From the NCBI GenBank assembly GCA_963801715.1, contig CAWDGB010000007.1, positions 124,001 to 188,000 on the forward strand: DNA of 64,000 nt, read 5' to 3'. The position numbers and the translations under genes were made by a program. The stretch comes from CAVVJA01 sp963801715. GTDB taxonomy: Bacteria; Actinomycetota; Actinomycetes; Mycobacteriales; Jatrophihabitantaceae. Below the pieces are notes generated by a model. It was given only the letters and a program-made list of their open reading frames with translations. It was not told the DNA's origin and did not search any database. Shown here piece after piece: positions 44,874 to 54,628 of the stretch (positions are counted from its first letter, which is position 1; every line of letters starts with the position of its first letter).

Positions 44874-45066
44874 TCCCGCACGCAATACCGACCGCTCGGC
44901 ACCACCCTCGGCGCAAAGTCTGGGCTGGTACTCAGGTTTCCGCCGTGCCGTGACCCGAAAGCGACCCGCGTCAGCGGAACGGAGAATCCCCAGTGTTGAA
45001 GGGTGAGTGTGCCGCGAGAGCCGAGGTGGGTCGACTCCGTGCGTAAGTGGACAGTGGTGAGCGTCG

Positions 45067-46209
45067 CTAGGCGTCGCGGGTCGCCATGCGCCAGGCGCCG
45101 AGGGCGCTCCATCCGATGATCCACGCGAGTATGACGCAGGCGGCGGTGGTGGTCGATTCGGTGAGTCGGAAGTCCCGGCCGCCGCCGCCGAAGGCCAGCG
45201 GGAGTTGCCCGGGTTCGAGGTGGGCTGTGGCGACGCCGACGACGGCGCGTTGCAGGTTCTCCAGGTGAGGGATCTGGACCCGCAAGACGATCGGGGTCAG
45301 GATGATCTCGAGCACGATCATGAGGACGACGGCAACGGTCCGTTGTCCGAGCAGCGAGCCGAGGCCGAGGCCGACGAGGAATCCGATGACGGCTTCGAGT
45401 TCGAGCCACAGTCCGGTCTTGATCATCAGGGAGGTCGGCGGATACAGGAACTGACGCTGGTAGGCGGCCCAGTTCTGGTCGGCCACTTGGACGGCGGCAG
45501 CCCGCAGCTCGCTCGGGGTGGGGGCGGGCACCTTTGCCGGCGGCTTCTTGGTGATCACCGCGCCGGGCCCGTTGCTGACCGGGCCGCAGTCGATATTCAC
45601 CGTGAGGTTGTCAGACGGCAGGTCGCAGATCACTTTCTGTGCGTTGTCGGCGGCCCAGCTCTCCAGTTGTGTGTGCGAGAGGCCGGCGGGCACCGCGATT
45701 CCGTTGAGGCTCAGTTTCGTCGGGGCGGCGTAGACGCACACGACGCATACGATGCCGAAGCCGATCGCGACCAAAGGTCCGATGATCGCCAGGCCGGCGG
45801 GGATCCGGGCGAGATACAGGGCGACGCGGGACCGCCCGGTGACCACCAGGTGCCGGAACATTCCCTCAGAGAGGTCCACCGATCCGGCGGTGCAGCCGAG
45901 CGTGGCGGCGACGATGAACCCGAACGTATAGAGCACGCCGGCGCTCAATGCAGTGTAGATGTCGTACCCGCCGGCCGGGCCGTACGTTCTTGGGGCCAGC
46001 GCGTGCAGCAGCAGGCGGACGCCGAGAAACACCGTCGGGATGCCGATCGTCACCAGCATCAACGTGATCATCAGGCCACGGCGCTTACGCAACTCCATGA
46101 ACCGGGTGGTGATCATCGCCCAGGTGGGGATTGGTGAGCCTCGCCGGTCAGGTGGCGTCGGGTGGTCCGGTGACGCGCTCGGCACGACCGCCGATGGAAC
46201 GGTCGTCAT
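45067..46209 (-). CDS. ABC-2 type transporter permease
   Basis: The 380-residue protein has about six hydrophobic helices, beginning RRGLMITLMLVTIGIPTVFLG, with a large extracytoplasmic loop (about residues 195-270) and a C-terminal helix. It pairs with the ATPase immediately upstream (ATGA overlap) as an export system of unknown substrate. Confidence 0.85.
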   Translation of the reverse strand: MTTVPSAVVPSASPDHPTPPDRRGSPIPTWAMITTRFMELRKRRGLMITLMLVTIGIPTVFLGVRLLLHALAPRTYGPAGGYDIYTALSAGVLYTFGFIVAATLGCTAGSVDLSEGMFRHLVVTGRSRVALYLARIPAGLAIIGPLVAIGFGIVCVVCVYAAPTKLSLNGIAVPAGLSHTQLESWAADNAQKVICDLPSDNLTVNIDCGPVSNGPGAVITKKPPAKVPAPTPSELRAAAVQVADQNWAAYQRQFLYPPTSLMIKTGLWLELEAVIGFLVGLGLGSLLGQRTVAVVLMIVLEIILTPIVLRVQIPHLENLQRAVVGVATAHLEPGQLPLAFGGGGRDFRLTESTTTAACVILAWIIGWSALGAWRMATRDA

Positions 46210-47165
46210 TGGCCTTCGCCCAGCCGGCTGGTGACCTGCAGGAACCACGACTCAAGTGACGTGCGTGCCGGCTCGAGCCGATAAACCGAGATCCCGCCGC
46301 TGACCAGGATTCGTGCGATCTCGGCCACCACGTCGCGCGGGTCGCCCGGCGGCAACGTGATCGCCAGCCCATCGGTCCGCGTGGCGAGCGTCACCGACGA
46401 GTTGATGTCCGCGAGCAGCTCACGCGCACGATCCGGGTCGGAGCAGTCGACCTGCAGCGTTGTCGCGGCACCGGCGAGCAGTTCGGAGATCGGACCCTGC
46501 CGGATGACGTTGCCGCGGTCGACAATCGCGACCGCATCACACGTCCGCTCGACCTCGTCGAGCAGGTGCGAGGACAGCACCACCGTCCGGCCCTCATCGA
46601 CCAAGGTGCGGATCATGTCCCGCATCTCCTGCATGCCTGCCGGATCCAGCCCGTTCATAGGTTCGTCCAAAAGCAACAGATGCGGGTCACCGATCAGGCA
46701 TGCGGCGACACCGAGACGCTGCCGCATGCCCATCGAGTACTTCGCGACCCGGTCATCGGCGCGATGGAGGATCCCGACCCGCTCCAGCGACACGTCGATC
46801 CGACTCCGCGCCGCTGGCTCCCGCGCCGCCGCCAGCACCTGCAGGTTCTGTCTGCCAGTCAGGTGGGCGTGGAACCGCGGCTCGTCCACGATCGCCGCGA
46901 CCCGCGCCAACGCGATATCCCGATGCTTTGGAACCACGTGGCCGAGCAGCGACATGGACCCGGCATCGGCGTGGGTCAACCCGAGCAGCACCCGGATCAG
47001 CGTCGTCTTGCCTGCACCGTTCGGGCCCAGGTACCCGAACGCACATCCCCGCGGGATCCGGAGATCCACCCCATTTACCGCGACGTTGACACCGAACCGC
47101 TTCGTCAAACCTCGGGTCTCCACCGCCCACGTCTTGTCGACGTCCAGGGTGGCGGTTGAGGTCAC
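46206..47165 (-). CDS. ABC transporter ATP-binding protein
   Basis: The 319-residue ATPase has Walker A GPNGAGKTT, Q-loop region, the signature YSMGMRQRLG, Walker B LLLLDEP and a C-terminal regulatory part (about 90 residues), like drug/lantibiotic exporters. It forms a two-gene operon with the downstream permease. Confidence 0.95.
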   Translation of the reverse strand: MTSTATLDVDKTWAVETRGLTKRFGVNVAVNGVDLRIPRGCAFGYLGPNGAGKTTLIRVLLGLTHADAGSMSLLGHVVPKHRDIALARVAAIVDEPRFHAHLTGRQNLQVLAAAREPAARSRIDVSLERVGILHRADDRVAKYSMGMRQRLGVAACLIGDPHLLLLDEPMNGLDPAGMQEMRDMIRTLVDEGRTVVLSSHLLDEVERTCDAVAIVDRGNVIRQGPISELLAGAATTLQVDCSDPDRARELLADINSSVTLATRTDGLAITLPPGDPRDVVAEIARILVSGGISVYRLEPARTSLESWFLQVTSRLGEGQ

Positions 47166-47486
47166 TTCGACCGGTCGGATTCGCTACCGCGTACCGCCGC
47201 ACACCACCCGACAGCTGATCGCACGCACCGGACGCTACGCGTCACACGCCGGGGCGCCGCGTTCCGCACAGCCGATTCACAACGCACGTGAGCACCGCCC
47301 TCCTACGCGATTTGCCCGGTTGACGATCCTGCTCGCGCGACGCCGGTCACGCCTCCGGGATCACCCCGACGCTTCCCTGAGCCTTCGTCTGACGACGGTG
47401 GTCGGCCGTACTCGCCGCGCAGCTCGACCGGGAGTTGGCTTGCTGTGGATCGGGCGGCGCTGAACTGCGGACGGACGGGTGGCGCG
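47166..47486. other. Divergent intergenic region
   Basis: No gene is supported. It should contain the promoter of the ABC operon and the upstream region of the Smr relic. Confidence 0.4.
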
Positions 47487-47739
47487 GTGAAGTTGAAACT
47501 CGATCTGCACGACATCTACAACCGCGGCGAGCCAATCGATCGTGCGCTGCAGTCGATCATCGACCAGGCGGTGGCCAAGAAGGCACCGCTCGTCGAGATC
47601 ATTCTGGGCAAGGGCTCTGGACAATTGAAAGCGTGTCCTTCGGTTCCTCGACCGCAAGGACATCAAGGCTCTCTACCACCGCGTCGAGAAGGACTCCGAC
47701 AACTTCGGCCGGATCTTCGTCCACTTCCGCTGGAAGTGA
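47487..47739 (+). pseudogene. Smr-domain protein with a frameshift
   Basis: From GTG 47487 the frame reads KLKLDLHDIYNRGEPIDRAL and VEIILGKGSGQLK, then loses sense. The rest continues in another frame: VLRFLDRKDIKALYHRVEKD and FGRIFVHFRWK up to TGA 47737. The break, at about 47627-47635, is consistent with loss of two bases in a run of A and G. Smr proteins are DNA or RNA nicking or binding proteins. All parts of an 84-codon gene are present, so it may be a recent mutation or a sequencing error. Confidence 0.75.
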
Positions 47740-47848
47740 CCTACATCCGAAGCTGCCGCGCAAGCCGCCGATCTGCGTGGTCGACCGCGCACAGCCGGGT
47801 GCGCAGATGGATCTGGCCGGCACGATTCGACCGGAAACACCGGCTTAC

Positions 47849-50389
47849 CTACTCCAGCGAACGGCGGGCGATGCTGGTCGGGGTGCGGCCGAGTAGCCAG
47901 GCTCCGGTGATGGCCGCGACAGGTAGCCCGAGGATCAGGACCGCTAGATCAGCGTAGGGCGGCGGGTTGAGGTAGCTGACGTCGTGCCAGTGCCAGGCGA
48001 TTAGTGCGAGGTAGGCCGCGGCGGTGCCGAGTATCCCGGCGAGCAGTGCCAACGCGCCGGCTGATGCCGCGTTGAGCGTGCGGCGCGTGGCGTTGCTTGC
48101 GCCGGCCGCGGTCAGCGTTCGTAGGTCCGCTGCGGTTTCGCTGCGGATCAGCCCGACGGTCATGGCCAGCACGCCAAGTGCCACGAGCAGGCCGGCGAGC
48201 GTCGAGTAATCGCGTAGACGCTGCAGGGTGCGGTCGGGTCCGGTCCGGGTCTCGATGGTGATCCCGGCGGCTGCGGCGCGATGTTGGGCGTCAGTGATCT
48301 GCGCCGCGGTGATCGGCCGGTTGGCCTGGACCAGCCAGCCGACCGGTTCGGCCGTGTAGCCGAGCGTGGTCATGGCCTTCGGGATGATCAGTGTGTTGGG
48401 CGCCGAGGTGTAGTTCGGTAGCAGTGCGGACACCTGCGCCTCGACGGGCTGGAAGTTCCCTTTGAAACCCGTGCCGAGGTCGATCCCGCCCAGGTCGCGG
48501 CGCGCGCTCAGGATGACGCTGCCTGCGGCGATATCACCGGCCCGGATCCGGTAGAGGTCGAGCAGGGCGGGGGTCGCCACGTAGGGGGTTGCAACCTGGG
48601 TCCAGCCCTGGCCGCGTCCCTGCACCTGGATCGGGTGGACCAAGGTCGCCTGGCCGGCGTCCGGTGGCGCGCCGGCCGGTATGGACGAGTTCAGGTCGAC
48701 GGCAGTGTCCAGTTCAACGACGCTGCCGCTCCCGACCGCCTGCGCGATCGCATCGGCCGTCGACCGGGCGCGCGCGACCACCGTCGGGTCGGGCACCGCG
48801 GGTGTTGTCGTACCCGCTCCAGCCGGTGCGACGCTAAGCCCGGGGGCGCCCTGGTTGTTGGGATTGGCCAGCCAGACGATGAGCTGATTCGTCGGCAGGT
48901 TCCCGCCGGTGAGGGTGTGATCGTGGGCCTGCTGCGCGGCGGCCGTGACCGCGATGGTGGCGGCGATTCCGACCGCGAGACTGGCCGCGGCCAGCGCCGC
49001 ACCGGAGCGGGCCTGGTAGCGGGCCAGGTCGCGCAGTGCCAGCCGTACCGCGACCGGAGCGCGACCGGCGAACGCTGACAGGGCCCGGATCCCTAGTGGG
49101 GCTAGCAGCAGCATGCCCGCAGTGGTCGCGAGGATGCCGGCCACGATCAGCACTGTGTGCACGGTGTGGGCGAGGACGAGTGCGACGAACCCCGATGCCG
49201 CGAGAATCGTGCCGAGTAGAGCGAAGCGATGAGCAGGCTGCGGCGGAGTGGGGCGACCGGACAGCGCCGCGACGATGGGGACTCGGGCTGCCGCGCGTGC
49301 GGGCCACCACGAAGCGGCGAGCGCGGTCAGGATTGCCAGGACCGCGCCGGCGACCACCGCCCACCACGGCAGTGCGAACGGGTCGTAACGATGACCGACG
49401 ACTCCCTCGAAGGTCGGTGTCAGCGCGAGCCACACCGCCAGGCCGAGCGTCATGCCGAGGATCGCGCCGACAGTGCCGACCGCCACTCCGTTGGCCGACA
49501 TGACCCGCCGCACCTGCCGGTCGGTGGCACCGATCGCGCCGATCATCCCGAGAGCACGTAACCTGCGCTGCGCCATCACGGTGAATCCAGCCACCGAGAG
49601 CAGTCCGATGAAGGTCAGCCCGATCGTGGCCAGAAGCAGGACCGCAAGCGCCTGGTTGCGCTGCCGCTGCGCGGTGTCGGCGCCGGTGGACATGATGCCC
49701 TGGACCGTCCCAGCGGGCGGGTGGAAGGACATCACCTGCGTGCCGCCGGTGTCGAAGAGCAGGCTCACATTCGACGGGGAGTCGATCTCACCCGGAGCAA
49801 CCAGCCCGAAAGCGTCCTGCAGATCCTTGGGGTTCTCGACGATGCCGACCACTCGGAGCACCCGCCCGTTCACCGACCATGATGAGCCGATCGTCAGGCT
49901 TAACGTTGTCGCGACCGTCGCGGTCACCGCCGCCTGGGCCGGCCCCGTCGGGTAGCTGCCGGAGACCAGGTGCAGCATCGGCTTGCTGAACGCGCCGTGC
50001 GGGTCCTGGGCGCGCAGGTCGACCGGGGTGATCGATCCCGGCACCGGCACTCCCTCGTGGGTGATCGCCTCGACAGTGCCGAATCGCTGCCGCGCGGCAG
50101 CGACATCCGCGGCGACACCGTTCGGACCCGGATTGGCGATGTCGATACGCGCAGTGGCTGTCCCGAACGCACCCTGGTCGGTGCCCTGCACGTTGACGAC
50201 CAGCCCGAGTCCGACTGTGGTCGCCGCGACGGCGACGGTCAGCAGGCTCACGACCAGCACTTGCTGGCGCCACTCGCGGCGTAGTAGCCGCCAAGCCCAG
50301 CGGCGGATCGCGCGACGTGCCGGGGCCCCGCCGCGTGCCGGTGGCGGCGCGACGATCGGGGGCGGCTGTGGGGCAAGAGTGGTGCTCAT
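47849..50389 (-). CDS. FtsX-like ABC transporter permease (two FtsX domains)
   Basis: The 846-residue protein has an N-terminal anchor helix, a large periplasmic-type domain, then three helices (LAVLLLATIGLTFIGLLS and on), a further domain, and a second C-terminal FtsX module (LLVALGVLAMTVGLIRSETA). This is the long permease of MacB/FtsX-type exporters, which move antibiotics, peptides or lipids. The start overlaps the ATPase stop by 4 bp. The C-terminus ends with three helices. Confidence 0.9.
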   Translation of the reverse strand: MSTTLAPQPPPIVAPPPARGGAPARRAIRRWAWRLLRREWRQQVLVVSLLTVAVAATTVGLGLVVNVQGTDQGAFGTATARIDIANPGPNGVAADVAAARQRFGTVEAITHEGVPVPGSITPVDLRAQDPHGAFSKPMLHLVSGSYPTGPAQAAVTATVATTLSLTIGSSWSVNGRVLRVVGIVENPKDLQDAFGLVAPGEIDSPSNVSLLFDTGGTQVMSFHPPAGTVQGIMSTGADTAQRQRNQALAVLLLATIGLTFIGLLSVAGFTVMAQRRLRALGMIGAIGATDRQVRRVMSANGVAVGTVGAILGMTLGLAVWLALTPTFEGVVGHRYDPFALPWWAVVAGAVLAILTALAASWWPARAAARVPIVAALSGRPTPPQPAHRFALLGTILAASGFVALVLAHTVHTVLIVAGILATTAGMLLLAPLGIRALSAFAGRAPVAVRLALRDLARYQARSGAALAAASLAVGIAATIAVTAAAQQAHDHTLTGGNLPTNQLIVWLANPNNQGAPGLSVAPAGAGTTTPAVPDPTVVARARSTADAIAQAVGSGSVVELDTAVDLNSSIPAGAPPDAGQATLVHPIQVQGRGQGWTQVATPYVATPALLDLYRIRAGDIAAGSVILSARRDLGGIDLGTGFKGNFQPVEAQVSALLPNYTSAPNTLIIPKAMTTLGYTAEPVGWLVQANRPITAAQITDAQHRAAAAGITIETRTGPDRTLQRLRDYSTLAGLLVALGVLAMTVGLIRSETAADLRTLTAAGASNATRRTLNAASAGALALLAGILGTAAAYLALIAWHWHDVSYLNPPPYADLAVLILGLPVAAITGAWLLGRTPTSIARRSLE

Positions 50390-51108
50390 CGCGCCGCGTC
50401 CGCGTCCAGCAGCGACTCCGGTCCCTCCGCTCGAGCCGTTTGATCGACGACCCGCCCGTCACGCAGGAACACCACCCGATCGGCCCAGGACGCCAGCTGC
50501 GCGTCGTGGGTGACGACGACACCCGCGACGCCGCCCTCGCAGGTCTCGCGGACCAGGCGCATCACCGCCTCACCGTTGACCGAGTCCAGGGCACCGGACG
50601 GTTCGTCGGCCAGCAGCAGGTGCCGCTCGCCGACCACCGCGCGGGCGATAGCCACACGCTGCCGCTCCCCGCCGGACAGTTCGTCGGGGAACCGGTCGGC
50701 CCGCCCGGTCAGCCCGAGCCGGCCCAGGGCGCTCAGTGCCGCCGCTCGGGCACTGCGCATCGCGACACCGTCCAGTTCCAGCGGCAGCGAGACGTTCTCG
50801 GCCGCGGTCAGCCCGGCGAGCAGATTAAAGTCCTGAAAGACATAGCCGATCGCGCGGCGACGCAGCGCGGCCCGCCCGCTTCGGGACAGGCGCGACAAAG
50901 GCACATCGCCGACAGTCACCTCCCCGTCGGTGGGCTCCTCCAAGCTGCCCGCGATAGTGAGCAGAGTGCTCTTGCCGGAGCCGCTCGGTCCCATCACGGC
51001 GACCAGTTCACCGGGCTCGACCACCATGTCTACCTCGAGTAGCGCGCACACCTCGGTGGCGTCGCTGCCGTAGATCTTGGTCACCTGGGTCAGTTGCAGC
51101 GCGCTCAT
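50386..51108 (-). CDS. MacB/LolD-type ABC transporter ATP-binding protein
   Basis: The 240-residue ATPase has Walker A GPSGSGKST, signature LSGGERQRVAIARA and Walker B LLADEPSGALD. It pairs with the large FtsX-like permease and follows the PadR regulator in one operon with overlapping genes. Confidence 0.96.
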   Translation of the reverse strand: MSALQLTQVTKIYGSDATEVCALLEVDMVVEPGELVAVMGPSGSGKSTLLTIAGSLEEPTDGEVTVGDVPLSRLSRSGRAALRRRAIGYVFQDFNLLAGLTAAENVSLPLELDGVAMRSARAAALSALGRLGLTGRADRFPDELSGGERQRVAIARAVVGERHLLLADEPSGALDSVNGEAVMRLVRETCEGGVAGVVVTHDAQLASWADRVVFLRDGRVVDQTARAEGPESLLDADAAR

Positions 51109-51692
51109 CGACGTACCTTTGCCTCTCGCATCGGACTCGGGTCACGCCGTGCCGGTGCGGCGACGGGTGCCTGCGGGGTACCGGTCCGCCGCAGCCGGGC
51201 GTCGGCGTCATCCAGCCAGCGGATCACCGAGTCGAGCCGGAACAGCTCAGCGTCCACCACCAACGTCAAGCTCAACTCATCTGCGCCGGCGTCCCGCTTG
51301 ATCCGCGTCCATTCCTGCATCAATTCGACGACGTGACGCCGGTGCGTCTGGATCACATCGCGGACCTCCAGGCCGGGCACACGGATCGCGACCAGAACCT
51401 TGATCACCAGCTCGTCGCGAGGAGGAGAACTCAGATCCGGCGGGGTTCGCAGCCAGGTCTCCAGCTCGGTGTTGCCATCGGTGGTGATGCGGAACGACTT
51501 CTGCGGGCCGGCATCGTCCTCGCCGTCGGACTCGATCAAGCCATCGCGCTCGAGCCGCTGCAGCGTCGTGTACACCTGCCCGACATTGAGCGGCCACACC
51601 TCACCAGTGCGCTGCTCAAACTCGTCCCGCAGCTGCAGCCCGTACTTCGGTCCCTCACTCAACAAAGCCAACAACGCGTGCCGGATGCTCAT
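51105..51692 (-). CDS. PadR-family transcriptional regulator
   Basis: The 195-residue protein has the PadR winged helix (RHALLALLSEGPKYGLQLRD, WPLNVGQVYTTLQRLERDGL) and a C-terminal helical dimerisation part. It is the first gene of padR-ATPase-permease. PadR repressors are usually released by drugs or phenolics, so this looks like an inducible exporter. Confidence 0.92.
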   Translation of the reverse strand: MSIRHALLALLSEGPKYGLQLRDEFEQRTGEVWPLNVGQVYTTLQRLERDGLIESDGEDDAGPQKSFRITTDGNTELETWLRTPPDLSSPPRDELVIKVLVAIRVPGLEVRDVIQTHRRHVVELMQEWTRIKRDAGADELSLTLVVDAELFRLDSVIRWLDDADARLRRTGTPQAPVAAPARRDPSPMREAKVRR

Positions 51693-51718
51693 CCGCGTTC
51701 AGCCCCTCCATCTCATGT

Positions 51719-51744
51719 TATACCCGGTATATATACCAGGTATA
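51719..51744. promoter_or_regulatory. PadR operator array upstream of the padR-ABC operon
   Basis: Four half-sites alternate: TATACC (51719), GGTATA (51726), TATACC (51732) and GGTATA (51739); the centre GGTATATATACC (51726-51737) is a perfect palindrome. This AT-rich island, 27 bases upstream of the padR start, fits known PadR targets and suggests autorepression. Confidence 0.75.
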
Positions 51745-52101
51745 TAGACCGTAGACAACGCCTCGAGGACCGCCATCTCAGGTCAGACAAGCTCACTGCG
51801 ACCCCATGCCGCGCCAAACACCCAAGGCAGTAGTGGGCATCAGTGAGCCCGCAGGACAGCGCCGAGGCCGAAGCCGAAGGCGCCGACGCATGTCCGCACC
51901 GGCCCACGGGTCCGAATCGACGGGTCTGGCTCGATGAGCGATAGTTCAGCCGCAGTCCTCGACCTGCCCTCAATGCATTTCGTAGCGAGAAGGAACGTGC
52001 GTCCGGCAGACGATCCAAGCCGGACGTTGTCGGTCGCCCGCGTGATGCTTCGTCCGACGATCGGCTGCAAGGGGCGGCCAGCGGCAAAGTAGAGGTGGGA
52101 C
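51745..52101. other. Intergenic region
   Basis: No gene is supported. GTAGAGG near 52090 precedes the next gene. Confidence 0.4.
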
Positions 52102-52488
52102 ATGGCTGATGCTATGAGAGACGCGCGCGGTGCGCTGATGATCAGCCTCGCGTACTACCGTGCGTGGACGGCGAAGGACTTCGATCGCGCGATGACTTTC
52201 GTCGCGGACGACATAGTCTGCGACACGCCCGGCGGCAGGCTGGACGGGGCCGAGGCATTCCGGGGCTTCATGGAGCCATTCACCAAGATTGTCACCCGGG
52301 ACGAGTTGATCGCCGCCTTCGGCGACGACGGCACCGCCGTGCTTATCTACGACACAGACACAGTGCCCGTGCCGCATGCTCCGGGTGCAGAGTGTCACAC
52401 CGTCGACAACGGCAAGATCACCCGCATCACGATCATCTTCGACAGGCAGCCGTTCACCGAGGCTCGTGCTGCGAGCGGTTCCGGCTGA
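52102..52488 (+). CDS. SnoaL-like (NTF2 fold) protein
   Basis: The 128-residue product starts with a helix (SLAYYRAWTAKDFDRAMTFV) and has strands DIVCDTPGG, AVLIYDTDTVPV and CHTVDNGKITRITIIFD, as in SnoaL/NTF2-fold proteins. It could be a small cyclase, isomerase or ligand-binding protein. Confidence 0.8.
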   Translation: MADAMRDARGALMISLAYYRAWTAKDFDRAMTFVADDIVCDTPGGRLDGAEAFRGFMEPFTKIVTRDELIAAFGDDGTAVLIYDTDTVPVPHAPGAECHTVDNGKITRITIIFDRQPFTEARAASGSG

Positions 52489-53050
52489 GCCAGCACGCAG
52501 GCGCCCCGCAGGGCTCGTCACCGCACGGCGACGGTTCTGGGTAGCGGCGTCGCAACACAGCTGTGACCCGCACGGGTCGTTCGTGAACTGGTGCCGCTGG
52601 AAAGTTCGGTGTTCGGCAGGGTGCGCAGTATTGGCCGGGCCGCCGCGACGATGTCCGCCGTGACAACCAGATCCGCACGCCGGTGATCTGCGCGGGCGTC
52701 GTCGATGAATTGGCAGACCAGCAACCAATTGGCGCGTGTCCAGTCAGTACTCTCATCGGCGGCGGTTACGATGGATGTGACGATGAGGTCGCGATGGCCG
52801 CCCTGCCCGGGGCGGCTTTCGTCGTCCGGCGGGCTCTCATTCATGACGCGCCAGCTCGGGGCGGCGACGTTCTGTGCGGGTCAATGGCCGCCTTCAGCGG
52901 CATGAGGTCGACCCGTAGGTGGATGGCGAGTTCAGACGGCCCTAGGAGGATCCTTGAGCGGTATGCCGGACGTCGGCGGCGACTGCAACCGCCATGCCCG
53001 GTGCGCGAAGAGGCCGGCGTCCGGCCGCCGCAGATACTGATACTGACATA
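52489..53050. other. Gene-poor stretch with an uncertain minus-strand frame
   Basis: On the minus strand a 108-codon frame (52844-52518) reads LIVTSIVTAADESTDWTRAN and VTADIVAAARPILRTLPN; it has no clear ribosome binding site or known family, so I do not call it. Confidence 0.35.
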
Positions 53051-53578
53051 ATGGCAGCGGTGATTGTGCCGCCGGATCCGCGGTGGCCGGAGATGTTCGC
53101 CGTCGAGAGCGCCGCGATCCAGTCGGCGCTGGCCGGTCGGCTGGTGGTAGGCGGGATCCATCATGTCGGCTCAACATCGATGCCGGCGATGCCGGCGAAG
53201 CCGATCATTGACATGATCGGTGGCGTCCGTGACCTGGCTGACGCTGACGCGGCAGAGCCGGCATTACAAGGGCTTGGGTACGTGCGGGCGGTACACCGCA
53301 CCGACGCTGTCTTGTTCACGAAGGGCTCGGGGGCGCAGCACACCCATCACCTGCATCTCACCGTGCCGGGCAGTGATCTGTGGCGGGAGCGGCTCGCGTT
53401 CCGTGACGCGCTACGCCACGATCCGGTGCTGGTCGTCGAGTACACCGAGCTGAAGGCGAGGCTGCTCCGCCAGTCCGGTGGGCGGCCCTACAGCGCCACC
53501 GGTAAGCGAGATTTCGTTCGGCGAGTCCTCGCGAGTGTGTGCGTCGACCTCAAAGACGGCCTCCACGACCGCCGGTGA
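53051..53578 (+). CDS. GrpB family (nucleotidyltransferase-like) protein
   Basis: The 175-residue protein has VVGGIHHVGSTSMPAMPAKP followed by IIDMIGGV, the GrpB family nucleotidyltransferase-like motif, then HTHHLHLTVPGS and AFRDALRHDP. The function of GrpB proteins is not established. Confidence 0.88.
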   Translation: MAAVIVPPDPRWPEMFAVESAAIQSALAGRLVVGGIHHVGSTSMPAMPAKPIIDMIGGVRDLADADAAEPALQGLGYVRAVHRTDAVLFTKGSGAQHTHHLHLTVPGSDLWRERLAFRDALRHDPVLVVEYTELKARLLRQSGGRPYSATGKRDFVRRVLASVCVDLKDGLHDRR

Positions 53579-53598
53579 AGTCCGGTCGCCGTGCTCAC

Positions 53599-53609
53599 TT
53601 GACTTCGAG
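53599..53609. promoter_or_regulatory. MerR-type operator half-site at the aldo/keto reductase promoter
   Basis: TTGACTTCGAG is followed by TGCGCTC, and the reductase start lies 26 bases on. The same TTGACTTCGAG occurs on the minus strand at the merR promoter (55057-55035 region), so a shared operator is likely. Confidence 0.6.
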
Positions 53610-53635
53610 TGCGCTCTAACTGCCAACGTCGGGGT

Positions 53636-54628
53636 ATGCGATACACGACCATCGGAAGCGACCCCTCGTCGGCACGCGAGGTCAGCGTGCTCGGGCTCGG
53701 CGCGATGCGGTTCGGCACGACGACCGACGAATCGACGTCGTTCGCCATCCTCGATCGATACGTCGAGGCTGGCGGGATCCTCATCGACACCTCGAACAAT
53801 TACGCGTTCTGGGTCAACCGCACGCAAGGCGGCGAGAGCGAGGCACTGCTCGGCCGCTGGCGCGCAGGACGCGGCGTCGGTGACGAGATCGTCATTGCGA
53901 CGAAGGTCGGCGCGCGCCCACTGGCTCCGGCGAGCGACTTCGACACCCCGCGCGAAGGCCTGTCGCGTGCCGCTATACGCGAGGCCAGTGAGCGCAGCAG
54001 GGAACGCCTGGGGGTGGATCGGATCGATCTCTACTACGCGCACGTGCCGGACCTCACCGGCGTCGCTCTCGACGAGCAGGTCGCCGCGTTCGGGGAACTG
54101 GTCTCGGAAGGTGCGGTCGGTCTACTCGGCCTGAGCAATCACTGGGCGTGGCAGGTGGAACGGGCCCGAGGCCTCGCCGCTGCCGCAGGCAGCGCACGCG
54201 CCGACGTGCTGCAGCACCACCACACGTACCTGCGCATGCGCACGGACATCCCCGACCCCCGCTTCTCGCAAGACGGTGAGATCGGCGTCGCGGACGGGTC
54301 GATCCTCAGCTACCTCCGCGCCGAGCCGGAGATGACGCTGATGGCGTACTCGCCACTGCTCAACGGCGCATACACCCGTCCCGACAAAGAGCTGGACCGC
54401 GCCTACGACCATCCGGGAACGCGGGCGCGTCTGGACACACTCGAACAGGTCGTGAAACAGACAGGTGCGACCGCGAACCAGGTCGTGCTGGCGTGGCTGA
54501 TGGGTGGCGAGCTGCCAGTCGTGCCGTTAGTCGGCGCGTCCTCCCTAGCGCAGCTGGACGAGATCCTAGCTGCGGTCGACCTCGAGCTCAGCCTCGAGCA
54601 GCAACAGCTGCTGGACTCGGCGAACTGA
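53636..54628 (+). CDS. Aldo/keto reductase
   Basis: The 330-residue reductase has ILIDTSNNYAFW (Asp, Tyr positions), IVIATKVGARPL (Lys) and LYYAHVPD (His). It is longer in the N-terminal loop (RTQGGESEALLGRW) than typical. ATG 53636 is close to the -35-like TTGACT at 53599, so transcripts may have a very short leader. It converges with, and overlaps by 41 bp, the MerR gene. Confidence 0.9.
   Translation: MRYTTIGSDPSSAREVSVLGLGAMRFGTTTDESTSFAILDRYVEAGGILIDTSNNYAFWVNRTQGGESEALLGRWRAGRGVGDEIVIATKVGARPLAPASDFDTPREGLSRAAIREASERSRERLGVDRIDLYYAHVPDLTGVALDEQVAAFGELVSEGAVGLLGLSNHWAWQVERARGLAAAAGSARADVLQHHHTYLRMRTDIPDPRFSQDGEIGVADGSILSYLRAEPEMTLMAYSPLLNGAYTRPDKELDRAYDHPGTRARLDTLEQVVKQTGATANQVVLAWLMGGELPVVPLVGASSLAQLDEILAAVDLELSLEQQQLLDSAN

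Noticed and set aside
45067..45409. Arginine/proline-rich frame antisense to the ABC permease
   Set aside because: It is the shadow of a clear membrane protein gene on the same strand in another frame.
52518..52844. 108-codon minus-strand frame
   Set aside because: Plausible composition but no ribosome binding site or recognised family; mentioned only as uncertain.
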